A DNA stretch of 26,491 nucleotides. It comes from an uncultured Alphaproteobacteria bacterium (lineage in GTDB: Bacteria > Pseudomonadota > Alphaproteobacteria > Rhizobiales > Ancalomicrobiaceae). Positions 1 through 7,209 of this stretch are shown here, in pieces (the first letter of the stretch is position 1; each line of letters begins with the position of its first letter). Position numbers and translations under genes: made by a program. The DNA lies in the NCBI GenBank assembly GCA_937919435.1, contig CALFRR010000222.1, forward strand, positions 1-26,491. Reading direction: 5' to 3'. The notes below the pieces were generated by a model. The model had not been told where the DNA came from. It saw nothing but the letters and a program-made list of their open reading frames with translations, and did not search any database.

Positions 1-82
1 GCGGGCCCGGATGATGTCGATCGCCGAGACGAGCCTCGCCGCCTTCCTCGCCGGAGAGCCGGTGAACGTCGTCCGCCCCTGA
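1..82 (+). CDS. D-2-hydroxyacid dehydrogenase, C-terminal end (partial)
   Basis: An open frame enters from the left edge and stops with TGA at 80-82, leaving 26 residues. They include the motif SIAETSLAAFLAGEPVNVV and end VVRP. This closely resembles the last helix and tail of NAD(P)-dependent D-isomer-specific 2-hydroxyacid dehydrogenases such as glyoxylate/hydroxypyruvate reductases, where an amphipathic helix is followed by a short N-V-V-x-P tail. The catalytic domain lies outside the window, so substrate cannot be judged. It sits 23 bases upstream of the hydratase gene on the same strand, so it is probably the preceding gene of the same operon. A 2-hydroxyacid or hydroxypyruvate reductase would fit a pathway ending in glycerate, but that link is inferred. 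Confidence 0.6.
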   Translation, partial: RARMMSIAETSLAAFLAGEPVNVVRP

Positions 83-105
83 TCCCTCGAAGACCGGAAC
101 CCGTC

Positions 106-897
106 ATGACCGAGACCTCCGCTCTCCTCGCCGCCGCCGACCGTCTCGCCCGGGCCCGAGCCACCGGCGAGACCTGCGCCCCGGTGCGCGACCTGATCGG
201 CGCCGACGACCTCGCCGCCGCCTATGCGGTGCAGCGGGAGAACCACCGCATCCGCATCGCCGCCGGCGAGCGGCCGATCGGCGCCAAGGTGGCGCTGTCG
301 TCGAAGGCGGTGCAGCAGCAGATGGGGGTGGGACATCCGACCCACGGCCTGCTGTTTTCCGACGGCGTCGTCGCCGAGGGCGTCGAAATTCCGTTCTCGG
401 CGCTGATGCAGCCGAAGCTCGAGACCGAAGTGGCGATGGTCCTGGAGCGGCCGCTCGACAAGGGACGGCATTCGATCGTCGACCTCCTCTCGGCGGTCGC
501 CTGGTGCGTTCCGGCGTTCGAGATCGTCGGGTCGCGGGTGACCGGCTGGGACGTCAAGGTCGCCGACTTCGTCGCCGACAATTCGGCGGCGAGCCACGTC
601 GTACTCGGCACCCGGCCGAAGAAGCTCGCCGACTTCGACGTGCTGCGTTGCCGAATGGAGACCCGCCGGGCCGGCGAAGTGGTCTCCTCGGGCACCGGCG
701 CGGCCTGCGCCGGCAATCCGCTCGCCGCCCTGCTGTGGATCGCCGACACCCGCGCCGCGGAAGGCCGCCCGTTGCAGGCCGGCGACCTGATCATGACCGG
801 ATCGCTCGGACCGATGGCGCTGATCGGCCCCGGTGATCGTTTCGAAGCCGAGATCGAAGGTCTCGGCCGCATCGAGACGGCCTTCTCGGCCGCCTGA
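106..897 (+). CDS. 2-keto-4-pentenoate hydratase / FAH-fold family protein (MhpD-like)
   Basis: The 263-residue length and motif order match the MhpD/HpcG branch of the fumarylacetoacetate hydrolase (FAH) superfamily. An N-terminal helical part is followed by GAKVALSSKAVQQQMGV (about 59-75), then LETEVAMVL with E106 and E108, then FEIVGSR with E139. These acids fall where MhpD-type hydratases bind their divalent metal. The C-terminal segment TGSLGPMALIGPGD (231-244) is also family-typical. Known members add water to 2-oxo-alkenoates; other FAH-fold enzymes cleave 2,4-diketo acids or decarboxylate. It lies 62 bases before an HpcH/HpaI aldolase, the same pairing as in meta-cleavage pathways. 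No ring-cleavage enzyme is present, and the neighbours point to sugar acids. A hydratase or hydrolase acting on a 2-keto-3-deoxy acid is therefore possible. Family assignment is firm; substrate is unknown. Confidence 0.88.
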   Translation: MTETSALLAAADRLARARATGETCAPVRDLIGADDLAAAYAVQRENHRIRIAAGERPIGAKVALSSKAVQQQMGVGHPTHGLLFSDGVVAEGVEIPFSALMQPKLETEVAMVLERPLDKGRHSIVDLLSAVAWCVPAFEIVGSRVTGWDVKVADFVADNSAASHVVLGTRPKKLADFDVLRCRMETRRAGEVVSSGTGAACAGNPLAALLWIADTRAAEGRPLQAGDLIMTGSLGPMALIGPGDRFEAEIEGLGRIETAFSAA

Positions 898-959
898 TCC
901 CGTCTTCCCTTCCGCTCCCCGCCCGACGGCGGCGGAGCGGAGCCATCCGGAGTTCCGAG

Positions 960-1724
960 ATGCCCGCACCCGTCAACACCTTCAAACGCGGCCTCGCCGA
1001 AGGCCGCACCCAGCTCGGTCTGTGGAGCCAGATCGGCAGCGCCTATGCGGTCGAGATGATCGCCGGGTCGGGCTTCGACTTCATCGGCATCGACGGCGAG
1101 CACGGACCGACCGATCTGGTCGAGATCCTGCACCAGCTCCAGGCCTGCGCCTCCGGCGGGCCGACCCATCCGATGGTCCGCATCCCGGTCGCCGACCCGG
1201 TGCTGGTCAAGCAGTACCTCGACATCGGCGTGCAGACGCTGGTGTTCCCGCAGGTCGAGACGGCGGAGCAGGCGGCGGCGATCGTCTCGTGGACGCGCTA
1301 CCCGCCGAAGGGCGTGCGCGGCTACTGTGGCGCACCGCGGGCCTCGCGCTTCGGCCGGATCAAGGACTACGCCCCGACCGCCGAATCCGAGATCTGCGTG
1401 ATCGTCCAGCCGGAGACGCTGAAGGCGGTGGAGAACCTCGAGAAGATCGCCGCGGTCGACGGGGTCGACGGCCTGTTCTTCGGCCCCGGTGATCTCTCCG
1501 CCGACATGGGGCACCTGAACGGAGCGATGCGGCCCGAGGTGATCGACCTGATCGTCGCGGCCGGCAAACGGGTACGGGCGGCCGGCAAGTCGGCCGGCAT
1601 CATCTGCGGTGACGAGACGGTCACCCGCCGCTACATCGCCGAAGGTTTCGACATCGTCGCCGTCGGGTCCGACCAGGGGGTGCTGGTCTCCGGCTGCGAC
1701 CGGCTCGCCAAACTCTATCGTTGA
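960..1724 (+). CDS. HpcH/HpaI family class II (metal-dependent) aldolase
   Basis: The 254 residues match the HpaI/GarL/RhmA family of pyruvate-forming aldolases, which cleave 2-keto-4-hydroxy acids to pyruvate and an aldehyde using a divalent metal. Visible landmarks are IDGEHGP (E47 and H48, H48 being the catalytic His), R74 in VRIP (pyruvate carboxylate binding), PKGVRG (116-121), E152 in QPET, and D178 in FGPGDLSADMG; E152 and D178 are the metal ligands. Before E152 this protein has a proline where relatives usually have Ile or Val. With the tartronate-semialdehyde-reductase-type gene downstream and a glucarate-type dehydratase at 12340, a GarL-like split of 5-keto-4-deoxyglucarate into pyruvate and tartronate semialdehyde is the best guess. 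A cggag motif sits about 8 bases before the ATG. Confidence 0.9.
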   Translation: MPAPVNTFKRGLAEGRTQLGLWSQIGSAYAVEMIAGSGFDFIGIDGEHGPTDLVEILHQLQACASGGPTHPMVRIPVADPVLVKQYLDIGVQTLVFPQVETAEQAAAIVSWTRYPPKGVRGYCGAPRASRFGRIKDYAPTAESEICVIVQPETLKAVENLEKIAAVDGVDGLFFGPGDLSADMGHLNGAMRPEVIDLIVAAGKRVRAAGKSAGIICGDETVTRRYIAEGFDIVAVGSDQGVLVSGCDRLAKLYR

Positions 1725-1732
1725 GGACGCCG

Positions 1733-2428
1733 ATGACCATTCCTGCCCCCGGTTTCCGCATCTTCCGGAAGATCCGCCGACCCGATCCGGCGCTGGTCGC
1801 CCGTTTCGCCGACCTCGCCGCCGCCGACGTCGGCGACGTGATGCACACGTTCAACGTGATGGAAGCGGCGATCGGCCGGATCTCGGGCGACCGGATGGTC
1901 GGCCCGGCGATCACCGTGACCGTCCGCGCCGGCGACAACCTGCTGATCCACAAGGCGATCGACACGGCCGAAGCCGGCGACGTGCTGATGATCGACGGCC
2001 GCGCAGATCTGGTCAACGCGCTGATCGGCGAGAATCTGGCGCTGTGGGCGAAGAAGCGCGGCATGGTCGGGATCGTCGTCGACGGCGCGGTGCGCGACAC
2101 CGACGCGCTGCGGGAGATCGGCCTGCCGGTCTTCGCCCGCGGCGTCACCCCGGCCGGCACCTTCAAGTCGGGCGCCGGCGAGGTCAACGTACCCATCTCC
2201 TGCGGCCGGGTGGTGGTGGCGCCGGGCGACATCGTCGTCGCCGACGCCGACGGGGTCACGGTGGTTCCCGCCGCCGACGCCGAAGCGGTGCTCGCCGGCA
2301 TCGCCGCCAAGCACGAGGTCGAGCGCCGCGCCAAGGTCGGCATCGCCGCCGGCGACTGGGTGCGGCCGGCCTGCACCGACGAGGCGGTCGCCGCGGTCGG
2401 CGGCACCTTCATCGACGCGGCCCGCTGA
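1733..2428 (+). CDS. RraA-family protein, copy 1 (aldolase/decarboxylase-like)
   Basis: This 231-residue protein is of the RraA / 4-hydroxy-4-methyl-2-oxoglutarate aldolase superfamily. Motifs are VGPAITV (56-62), GDVLMIDG (82-89), GENLALWAKKRG (99-110) and the signature DGAVRD (117-122). R121 and D122 match the Arg-Asp pair used for substrate and metal binding in HMG/CHA aldolases. Members cleave or decarboxylate 2-keto acids such as oxaloacetate or HMG; the old label of RNase E inhibitor or menaquinone methyltransferase does not apply here. I chose the ATG at 1733, with GAGG six bases upstream, over an in-frame TTG at 1721 that would overlap the aldolase stop. It follows the aldolase by 8 bases and is clearly co-transcribed. 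A second, divergent RraA protein is at 8834. Confidence 0.88.
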   Translation: MTIPAPGFRIFRKIRRPDPALVARFADLAAADVGDVMHTFNVMEAAIGRISGDRMVGPAITVTVRAGDNLLIHKAIDTAEAGDVLMIDGRADLVNALIGENLALWAKKRGMVGIVVDGAVRDTDALREIGLPVFARGVTPAGTFKSGAGEVNVPISCGRVVVAPGDIVVADADGVTVVPAADAEAVLAGIAAKHEVERRAKVGIAAGDWVRPACTDEAVAAVGGTFIDAAR

Positions 2429-2460
2429 GGCCGAGGCGATCCCACGACGAACGATCCGAC

Positions 2461-2483
2461 CCCGGGAGACGCGCGCTCCCGGG
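2461..2483 (+). terminator. Intercistronic hairpin after RraA copy 1
   Basis: The arms cccgggag (2461-2468) and ctcccggg (2476-2483) form a perfect 8-base stem with a 7-base loop, 33 bases after the RraA stop. A short pyrimidine run with three T (2494-2500) follows. It may be a weak terminator or an RNA-stability element lowering read-through into the reductase gene. Confidence 0.5.
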
Positions 2484-2502
2484 AGCGGGGGTGTCTTTCC
2501 TC

Positions 2503-2528
2503 GCCGGGCCGCAGCCGCTGCGCCCGGC
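2503..2528 (+). other. Second intercistronic hairpin just before the reductase RBS
   Basis: The arms gccgggc (2503-2509) and gcccggc (2522-2528) pair perfectly. Inside them gcag (2511-2514) pairs with ctgc (2518-2521), giving an 11-pair stem with one bulged C and a 3-base loop. It ends about 8 bases before the ggag ribosome-binding site at 2537, so it could protect the reductase mRNA 5' end or modulate its translation. Confidence 0.45.
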
Positions 2529-2549
2529 CCCCAAACGGAGATTTCCCAC

Positions 2550-3437
2550 ATGAAGCTCGGTTTCGTCGGTCTCGGCATCATGGGCACGCCGATGGCGGGC
2601 CATCTGCTCGCCGCCGGTCACGAAGTCACCGCCTACGACGTCAAGCCGTTGCCGGCCGAACTGGTCGCCAAGGGGCTGAAGGCGGCCAAGTCGTCGAAGG
2701 AAGCGGCCGCCGCGGCCGAGATCTTCTTCATCATGGTCCCCGACACCCCGCACGTCGGCGCCGTCCTGTTCGGTGAGAACGGTGCGGCCGAGGGCCTGAA
2801 GAAGGGCACCATCGTCGTCGACATGTCCTCGATCTCGCCGATCGAGACCAAGCAGTATGCCGCCAAGGTCGAGGCGCTCGGCGCCGAATATCTCGACGCC
2901 CCGGTCTCCGGCGGCGAGGTCGGCGCCAAGGCGGCGACGCTGTCGATCATGGTCGGCGGCAAGGACGAGGTCTTCGCTCGAGTTCAGCCGCTGTTCCAGC
3001 TGATGGGCAAGAACATCACCCTGGTCGGCGGTGTCGGCGCCGGTCAGACCGCCAAGGTCGCCAACCAGATGATCGTCGCGATGACCATCGAGGCGGTCGG
3101 CGAGGCGTTGCTGTTCGCCTCCAAGGCCGGGGCCGATCCGGCTCGCGTCCGTCAGGCGCTGATGGGCGGCTTCGCCTCGTCGAAGATCCTCGAGGTGCAC
3201 GGCGATCGGATGGTAAAGCGGACCTTCGATCCGGGCTTCCGGATCGCGCTGCACCAGAAGGACCTGAACCTCGCGCTGACCGCGGCCAAGCAGATGGGCG
3301 TGTCGCTGCCCAACACCGCGACCTGTCAGGAGCTGTTCAACGCCTGCGCCGCCCACGGCGGTTCGGCCTGGGATCACTCCGGCATGGTCAGGGCGCTGGA
3401 GATGCTGGCGAACTTCGAAGTCGGCCAAACCGCCTGA
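2550..3437 (+). CDS. glxR: 2-hydroxy-3-oxopropionate (tartronate semialdehyde) reductase-type dehydrogenase
   Basis: The 295 residues are a full-length beta-hydroxyacid dehydrogenase. The N-terminal Rossmann motif is GLGIMG (7-12); the substrate-binding signature is DAPVSGG (116-122); the catalytic Lys is K169 in the G-x-x-x-K-x-x-N motif, with N172; and the helical C-terminal domain has GFRIALHQKDLN (229-240, with K237). Overall spacing and phrases such as MSSISPIE and HVGAVLFGENGAAEG resemble GarR/GlxR more than 3-hydroxyisobutyrate dehydrogenases, although that relative cannot be excluded without alignment. The reaction would be NAD(P)H-dependent reduction of tartronate semialdehyde to D-glycerate. 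Its place after an HpaI-type aldolase, whose product could be tartronate semialdehyde, supports this. The start has a ggag motif 10 bases upstream. The symbol is a family-level suggestion. Confidence 0.85.
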   Translation: MKLGFVGLGIMGTPMAGHLLAAGHEVTAYDVKPLPAELVAKGLKAAKSSKEAAAAAEIFFIMVPDTPHVGAVLFGENGAAEGLKKGTIVVDMSSISPIETKQYAAKVEALGAEYLDAPVSGGEVGAKAATLSIMVGGKDEVFARVQPLFQLMGKNITLVGGVGAGQTAKVANQMIVAMTIEAVGEALLFASKAGADPARVRQALMGGFASSKILEVHGDRMVKRTFDPGFRIALHQKDLNLALTAAKQMGVSLPNTATCQELFNACAAHGGSAWDHSGMVRALEMLANFEVGQTA

Positions 3438-3494
3438 GGTCGATTTCGAACGGCCCGGGGCGGTCTGCCCCGATCGTCTCACGGGCTCCGCGAA

Positions 3495-3526
3495 ACGGGT
3501 GCGGGATCGAAAGATCCCGCACCCGT
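3495..3526. terminator. Bidirectional terminator-like hairpin between convergent genes
   Basis: A perfect 14-base inverted repeat, acgggtgcgggatc (3495-3508) and its complement (3513-3526), encloses a GAAA loop. It sits between the reductase stop (3437) and the lactonase stop (3546), which face each other. There is no strong T-run on either side, so it may rely on stem strength alone. Confidence 0.75.
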
Positions 3527-3545
3527 CGTCGTCAGGGGGGAGCGA

Positions 3546-4373
3546 TCACCGCCGAGGGGTGCCGTCGAACAACGGCGCGGCGCCGCGACGGTCGGGGAAC
3601 GACCAGAGCGCACCACGCTCGACCTCGCTCACCACCAGCCCGAGATCGCCGGAGGGATCGAAGGCGAGGTTGGTCGGCCGACGGCCGGGCACCGCGATCT
3701 CGCCGATCGCACCGGCGGCGGGGTCGACGATGCGGACCCGGCCCTCGCCGAAGATCGCGACATGGAGCCGGCCGCGATCGTCGAAGGCCATGCCGTCCGG
3801 GCCGACGGGACCACCGACCTCGTGAGTGCGATCGAGGGTCCAACGCGCCGCCAACGGATCCCAGGTGCCGGCGAGGATCCGATGGGCGAAGGTCTCGGCG
3901 AGCCACAGCCGGCGCCCCTCGTCCGAGAACGCCAGACCGTTGGGAAACAGCAGGCGGTCGGCGATCACCGCGACCTCGCCGTTCGGTCGGAGCACGCAGA
4001 CGTAGCCGACCGGTTCGGTGCGGGCGTCGTTCGAACAGGTGAAGATCAGATTGCCCGCCGCGTCGAAGGCGAGATCGTTCGGTTTGCCGAGCCGCTTCCC
4101 GTCGATCTGCTCGAGGACGGTCTCGGTCGCGCCGGTCGCCGGATCGTGACGGCGGATGCCGAGGACCTGATCGGCGACCCACAGACGCCCGGCCGCGTCG
4201 AAAACGGCACCGTTGGGACGGCCGCCGATCGCGAAGCGCTCGATCCGCCCGTCGTGCCGACGGCCGATCCGGCCGCTCTCGATCTCGACCCACCAGAGGG
4301 CCCCGTCGGGCGCGAAGACCGGGCCTTCCGGAAAGGCGAGGCCATCGGCGAGGAGAACGCAGGGTTCGGTCAT
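3546..4373 (-). CDS. SMP-30/gluconolactonase/LRE family lactonase
   Basis: The 275-residue six-bladed beta-propeller belongs to the SMP-30/regucalcin/gluconolactonase family, which hydrolyses sugar lactones with a bound Ca or Zn ion. The metal and substrate residues are all in place: E16 in FPEGPVF, N99 in KPNDLAFD, N145 in FPNGLAF and D193 in GPDGMAFD. The repeated blade motifs (GRLWVAD, GNLIFTC, GRLHVAI) are visible. No signal peptide is seen, so it is cytoplasmic. It is the last gene of the minus-strand set after the GntR regulator (88 bases). Its likely job is to open a lactone formed when a sugar or uronate is oxidised, feeding the dehydratase coded at 12340. Family call is strong; exact lactone unknown. 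Confidence 0.9.
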   Translation of the reverse strand: MTEPCVLLADGLAFPEGPVFAPDGALWWVEIESGRIGRRHDGRIERFAIGGRPNGAVFDAAGRLWVADQVLGIRRHDPATGATETVLEQIDGKRLGKPNDLAFDAAGNLIFTCSNDARTEPVGYVCVLRPNGEVAVIADRLLFPNGLAFSDEGRRLWLAETFAHRILAGTWDPLAARWTLDRTHEVGGPVGPDGMAFDDRGRLHVAIFGEGRVRIVDPAAGAIGEIAVPGRRPTNLAFDPSGDLGLVVSEVERGALWSFPDRRGAAPLFDGTPRR

Positions 4374-4461
4374 GACGCGGATCTCCGATCGGCCGCGCTC
4401 CGCGGACGTTCGTTCGACGGACGAGGACGGGACGAGGCGGGTGCGGGCGGGCCCGGTGGTC

Positions 4462-5196
4462 CTACTTCTCGGTCTCGGCGGCCTTCGCCGCGGTGATCGC
4501 GGCGATCGAATCCTTGGTCGCGTCGAAGTGGGCGACCATCGCGGCTTCCGCGGCGACCGGATCGTGGCGGAACAGCGCCTCGGCGATGTCGGCGTGGCGC
4601 TGGAAGGTCTGCTCGGGATGGCGCACCGACCGCTGGCGATGCAGGAGCCGGATGCTCTCCTCCATGATGTCCTTCAGGGCGATCATCATGTGGGGGATCA
4701 GGACGTTGCGCGAGGCTTCGGCGATCAGGTGATGGAACGCCGCGTCGAGCGGGATCCACTCGTCCTGGGTGAACTTGGCCTTGTCGAGCCGGCCGAGCAG
4801 ATCCTTCAGCCGGACGATCTCGGCCGGGGTGATGTTCTCGGCGGCGAGCGGCACCGCACCGCATTCGACGATGCGGCGCAGGAAGATCACGTCCTGGATC
4901 GATTCCTTGTCGTTGGCGATGGCGAAGCGGAAGAACTGCGACAGGTAGTCGGGCCGCAGCGCCGCGACGGTCGCCGGTTTGCCCTGGCGCAGATCGACCA
5001 CGCCGAAGGCGGCGAGGTGGCGCAATGCATCGCGCACCGGCGGCTTCGACACGCCGAAGGCGTTGGCGAGATCGATCTCGGAGGGCAGTTGGTCGCCGGC
5101 CTTCAGCGATTTCGACAGAATGAGCCCGGTGAGGTGGTCGAGGACCACCTCGCTCAATCGCGGACGCGCGGCCTGGGGGGTTCGGGTCAGATCCAT
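4462..5196 (-). CDS. GntR-family transcriptional regulator, FadR/FCD subfamily
   Basis: The 244 residues have a winged helix-turn-helix near 15-75, with GDQLPSEIDLANAFGVSKPP and VRDALRHLAAFGVV typical of GntR proteins. The helical C-terminal FCD effector domain (about 100-235) carries the usual metal/ligand residues D151, H155, H201 and H223. FCD regulators commonly bind carboxylic or sugar acids and repress neighbouring catabolic genes until inducer is present. The ATG at 5196 is chosen because the DNA-binding domain begins just after it; upstream sequence in frame belongs to the antisense of the permease. It lies 14 bases after the permease gene and before the lactonase, so it should be autoregulated with them. 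Its best candidate operator is the AT-rich dyad at 7102-7142. Confidence 0.9.
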   Translation of the reverse strand: MDLTRTPQAARPRLSEVVLDHLTGLILSKSLKAGDQLPSEIDLANAFGVSKPPVRDALRHLAAFGVVDLRQGKPATVAALRPDYLSQFFRFAIANDKESIQDVIFLRRIVECGAVPLAAENITPAEIVRLKDLLGRLDKAKFTQDEWIPLDAAFHHLIAEASRNVLIPHMMIALKDIMEESIRLLHRQRSVRHPEQTFQRHADIAEALFRHDPVAAEAAMVAHFDATKDSIAAITAAKAAETEK

Positions 5197-5210
5197 GGGA
5201 GGCCTCGTCG

Positions 5211-6101
5211 TCACCTTTCGTAGAGACGGCTGTCGAGCGTATCGCGTAATCCGTCGCCGATGAAGTTCAACGAGAGTACCGATACGAAGATCGCCAGGCC
5301 GGGAAAGATCCCCATCCACGGCCAATCGAAATAATCCATGCCGGTGGCCAGCATGCTGCCCCAGGTCGGGATCGGCGGTTGGGCACCGAGGCCCAGGAAG
5401 CTCAACGACGATTCGGTGATCAGGGCGGTGGAGGCCCTGAGCGAAGCATAGACGATGATGTTGTCGGCGACGTTGAGACCGACGTGACGGGCCATCACCC
5501 GGAGATGAGAGGCTCCGAGCGCGGTGGCCGCCTGGACATAGTCGAGATTGCGCACGCTCAACACCTGTCCGCGGGTCAGACGGGCGAAATTCGGCACGTT
5601 GACGATGGCGATCGCGAGCATCGCGTTGAACAGGTCCGGACCGAGCGCGGCGACGATGGCGAGCGCCAGCACCAGCACCGGGAAGGCCAGCATGCCGTCC
5701 ATCACCCGCATCACCACGCGGTCGACCCAGCCGCCGAAATAGCCGGAGGTCAGGCCGATGGCGCTGCCGACCACCATCGCCGCGCCGATCGACACGGCGA
5801 CGATCTCGAGCGAGATGCGCGAACCGAAGATCACCCGGCTGAAGATGTCGCGGCCGAGCTCGTCGGTGCCGAACCAGAAGCGGGCGGAAGGCGGCGCCAG
5901 CACCGCGTCGTAATGGAGTTCGGCCGGATCGAAGGGTGCCACCCACGGCGCGAAGATCGCCGACAGGACCATCGCGACGACGACGACCAGACCGATCGCG
6001 CCGAGCTTGTGGTGGAGGAGTTCGCCGAGCACCCGGCGGAGGTGGCCGCGCGATCGGCGCATCGCCGCGGTGTCGCCGGAGGAGATCGAAGCGGAGGTCA
6101 T
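5211..6101 (-). CDS. ABC transporter permease, DppC/OppC type
   Basis: The 296 residues show the DppC layout. A short cytoplasmic head leads into TM1 (about 33-55, IGLVVVVAMVLSAIFAPWVA); then comes the conserved periplasmic segment FWFGTDELGRDIFSRVIFGSR; then the membrane core with the EAA-type loop (around ALGASHLRVMARH) that contacts the ATPases; then FLGLGAQPPIPTWG near the end, another family hallmark. The start has aaggag about 8 bases upstream. It follows the DppB-type gene by 21 bases. The family (peptide/opine/nickel transporters) imports peptides, opines, nickel, haem or glutathione, and some members take up oligosaccharides or sugar derivatives. Here the catabolic neighbours suggest an acidic sugar conjugate, which is inference. 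Confidence 0.92.
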   Translation of the reverse strand: MTSASISSGDTAAMRRSRGHLRRVLGELLHHKLGAIGLVVVVAMVLSAIFAPWVAPFDPAELHYDAVLAPPSARFWFGTDELGRDIFSRVIFGSRISLEIVAVSIGAAMVVGSAIGLTSGYFGGWVDRVVMRVMDGMLAFPVLVLALAIVAALGPDLFNAMLAIAIVNVPNFARLTRGQVLSVRNLDYVQAATALGASHLRVMARHVGLNVADNIIVYASLRASTALITESSLSFLGLGAQPPIPTWGSMLATGMDYFDWPWMGIFPGLAIFVSVLSLNFIGDGLRDTLDSRLYER

Positions 6102-6122
6102 CGAGGGGCTCCTTGGCGTGCG

Positions 6123-7067
6123 TCAGGCCAGTTTGATCCGCGGATCGAGCGCCGCGTAGAGGAGGTCGGTGATCAGATTGACCACCAGCACGGCGGTGAC
6201 GATCACGGTGATCGCCCCCTGCACCACGGGGAAGTCGCGGCCGAAGATGCCGCCGACCACCATCGAGCCGAGCCCGGGCAGCGAGAACACCGCCTCGGTG
6301 ACGATGGCGCCGCCGAGCAGCGAGCCCGTCTCCAGGCCGACCACCGTCGCCACCGGAATCAGCGCGTTGCGCAGCGCGTGCTTCATCACCACGACGAACT
6401 CGTGCGCACCCTTCGACCGGGCGGTACGGACGTAGTCCTGCGACAGCACCTGGAGCATCGCGGTGCGGGTCTGGCGCAGCACGGTGCCGGCCATCGCGGT
6501 GCCGATGGTGATCACCGGCATGATCATCGACTTCAGATTGGCGAGCGGATCGACCCAGAAGGGCACGTAGCCCGACGGCGGCAGCAGGCCGAAATGCACC
6601 GACAGCAGCATGATCAGCAGCATGCCCAGCCAGAAGAACGGCAGCGCCATGCCGACCATCGCGGCGGTCGAGGCGAGCACGTCGGCGAGCGTGTTGCGCT
6701 TGCGCGCCGCGATCACCCCGCAGGGCACGCCGATCGAGATGGCGAGCATCATCGACAGCAGGGTCAGCTCGATGGTGACCGGCAGGCGCGAGCGCAGCAT
6801 GTCGACGATCGGCTCGTGCGAGCGCAGCGAATGACCGAAGTCACCGGACAACAGAGAGCCGATCCACTTCAGATACTGCACGACGATCGGGTCGTTGAGC
6901 CCGAGGTCCTGACGCAGCGCGGCACGCTGGGCCTCGGTGGCGAACTCGCCGAGCACGATGAAGGTGGGGTCGCCCGGCAGGATCCGCGTCACCGAGAAGA
7001 TCACGACGCTGACCACCAGCACGACGGGGATCGATTCCACGATCCGGCGCAGGACGTATTTCCACAC
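6123..7067 (-). CDS. ABC transporter permease, DppB/OppB type
   Basis: The 314 residues begin WKYVLRRIVESIPVVLVVSV after a GTG start, the classic DppB opening with TM1 directly after a basic stretch. FSVTRILPGDP and the later periplasmic region are typical. Near 190-230 lies the coupling loop DYVRTARSKGAHEFVVVMKHA with the EAA-like G. The tail ends ALDPRIKL, as in most relatives. A GAGG sits about 10 bases before the GTG. It is the first gene of the minus-strand set, transcribed away from the solute-binding protein gene, with the shared regulatory region between them. Together with the DppC-type permease and the two ATPases coded at 10275 and 11318 it makes a full importer. Confidence 0.92.
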   Translation of the reverse strand: MWKYVLRRIVESIPVVLVVSVVIFSVTRILPGDPTFIVLGEFATEAQRAALRQDLGLNDPIVVQYLKWIGSLLSGDFGHSLRSHEPIVDMLRSRLPVTIELTLLSMMLAISIGVPCGVIAARKRNTLADVLASTAAMVGMALPFFWLGMLLIMLLSVHFGLLPPSGYVPFWVDPLANLKSMIMPVITIGTAMAGTVLRQTRTAMLQVLSQDYVRTARSKGAHEFVVVMKHALRNALIPVATVVGLETGSLLGGAIVTEAVFSLPGLGSMVVGGIFGRDFPVVQGAITVIVTAVLVVNLITDLLYAALDPRIKLA

Positions 7068-7090
7068 GGGGGTCGGCCTCGGGTTTGCGG

Positions 7091-7142
7091 TTGAAGGGCG
7101 ATTGACGTCCTATAACATATAATATAAGAATATAGGCGTCAA
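7091..7142. promoter_or_regulatory. Divergent promoter/operator region, AT-rich inverted repeat
   Basis: Between the permease start (7067) and the binding-protein start (7210) is an AT-rich island unlike the rest of the window. Left arm ttgacgtcctata (7102-7114) matches the complement of right arm tataggcgtcaa (7131-7142) apart from one extra base. Each arm begins with a TTGACG hexamer resembling a -35 box, facing inward. On the plus strand TATAAG (7123-7128) lies 15 bases from TTGACG; on the minus strand TATGTT lies 17 bases away. A perfect TATAAT is at 7118-7123. This suggests overlapping divergent promoters under one dyad, the likely target of the GntR/FCD protein coded at 4462. Promoter spacing is imperfect on the plus strand. 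Confidence 0.65.
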
Positions 7143-7209
7143 CCAAAAGCACGGCCCGTCCGGCTCGACCGGAACGGGGCGAAGAACGAACGATGACGGG
7201 AGGATTCCC

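Noticed and set aside
1721..1732. TTG start for RraA copy 1 overlapping the aldolase stop
   Set aside because: It would use the GAGG ribosome-binding site as coding sequence; the ATG at 1733 has that motif at proper distance.
4374..4461. Independent promoter for the lactonase gene
   Set aside because: The 88-base gap after the regulator gene has no convincing hexamers or dyad; co-transcription with the regulator is the simpler reading.
5379..7094. A 571-codon plus-strand frame opposite the permeases
   Set aside because: It is full of His, Asp and Arg runs, which is the antisense image of membrane-helix codons. Both permease genes on the other strand have clear family motifs.
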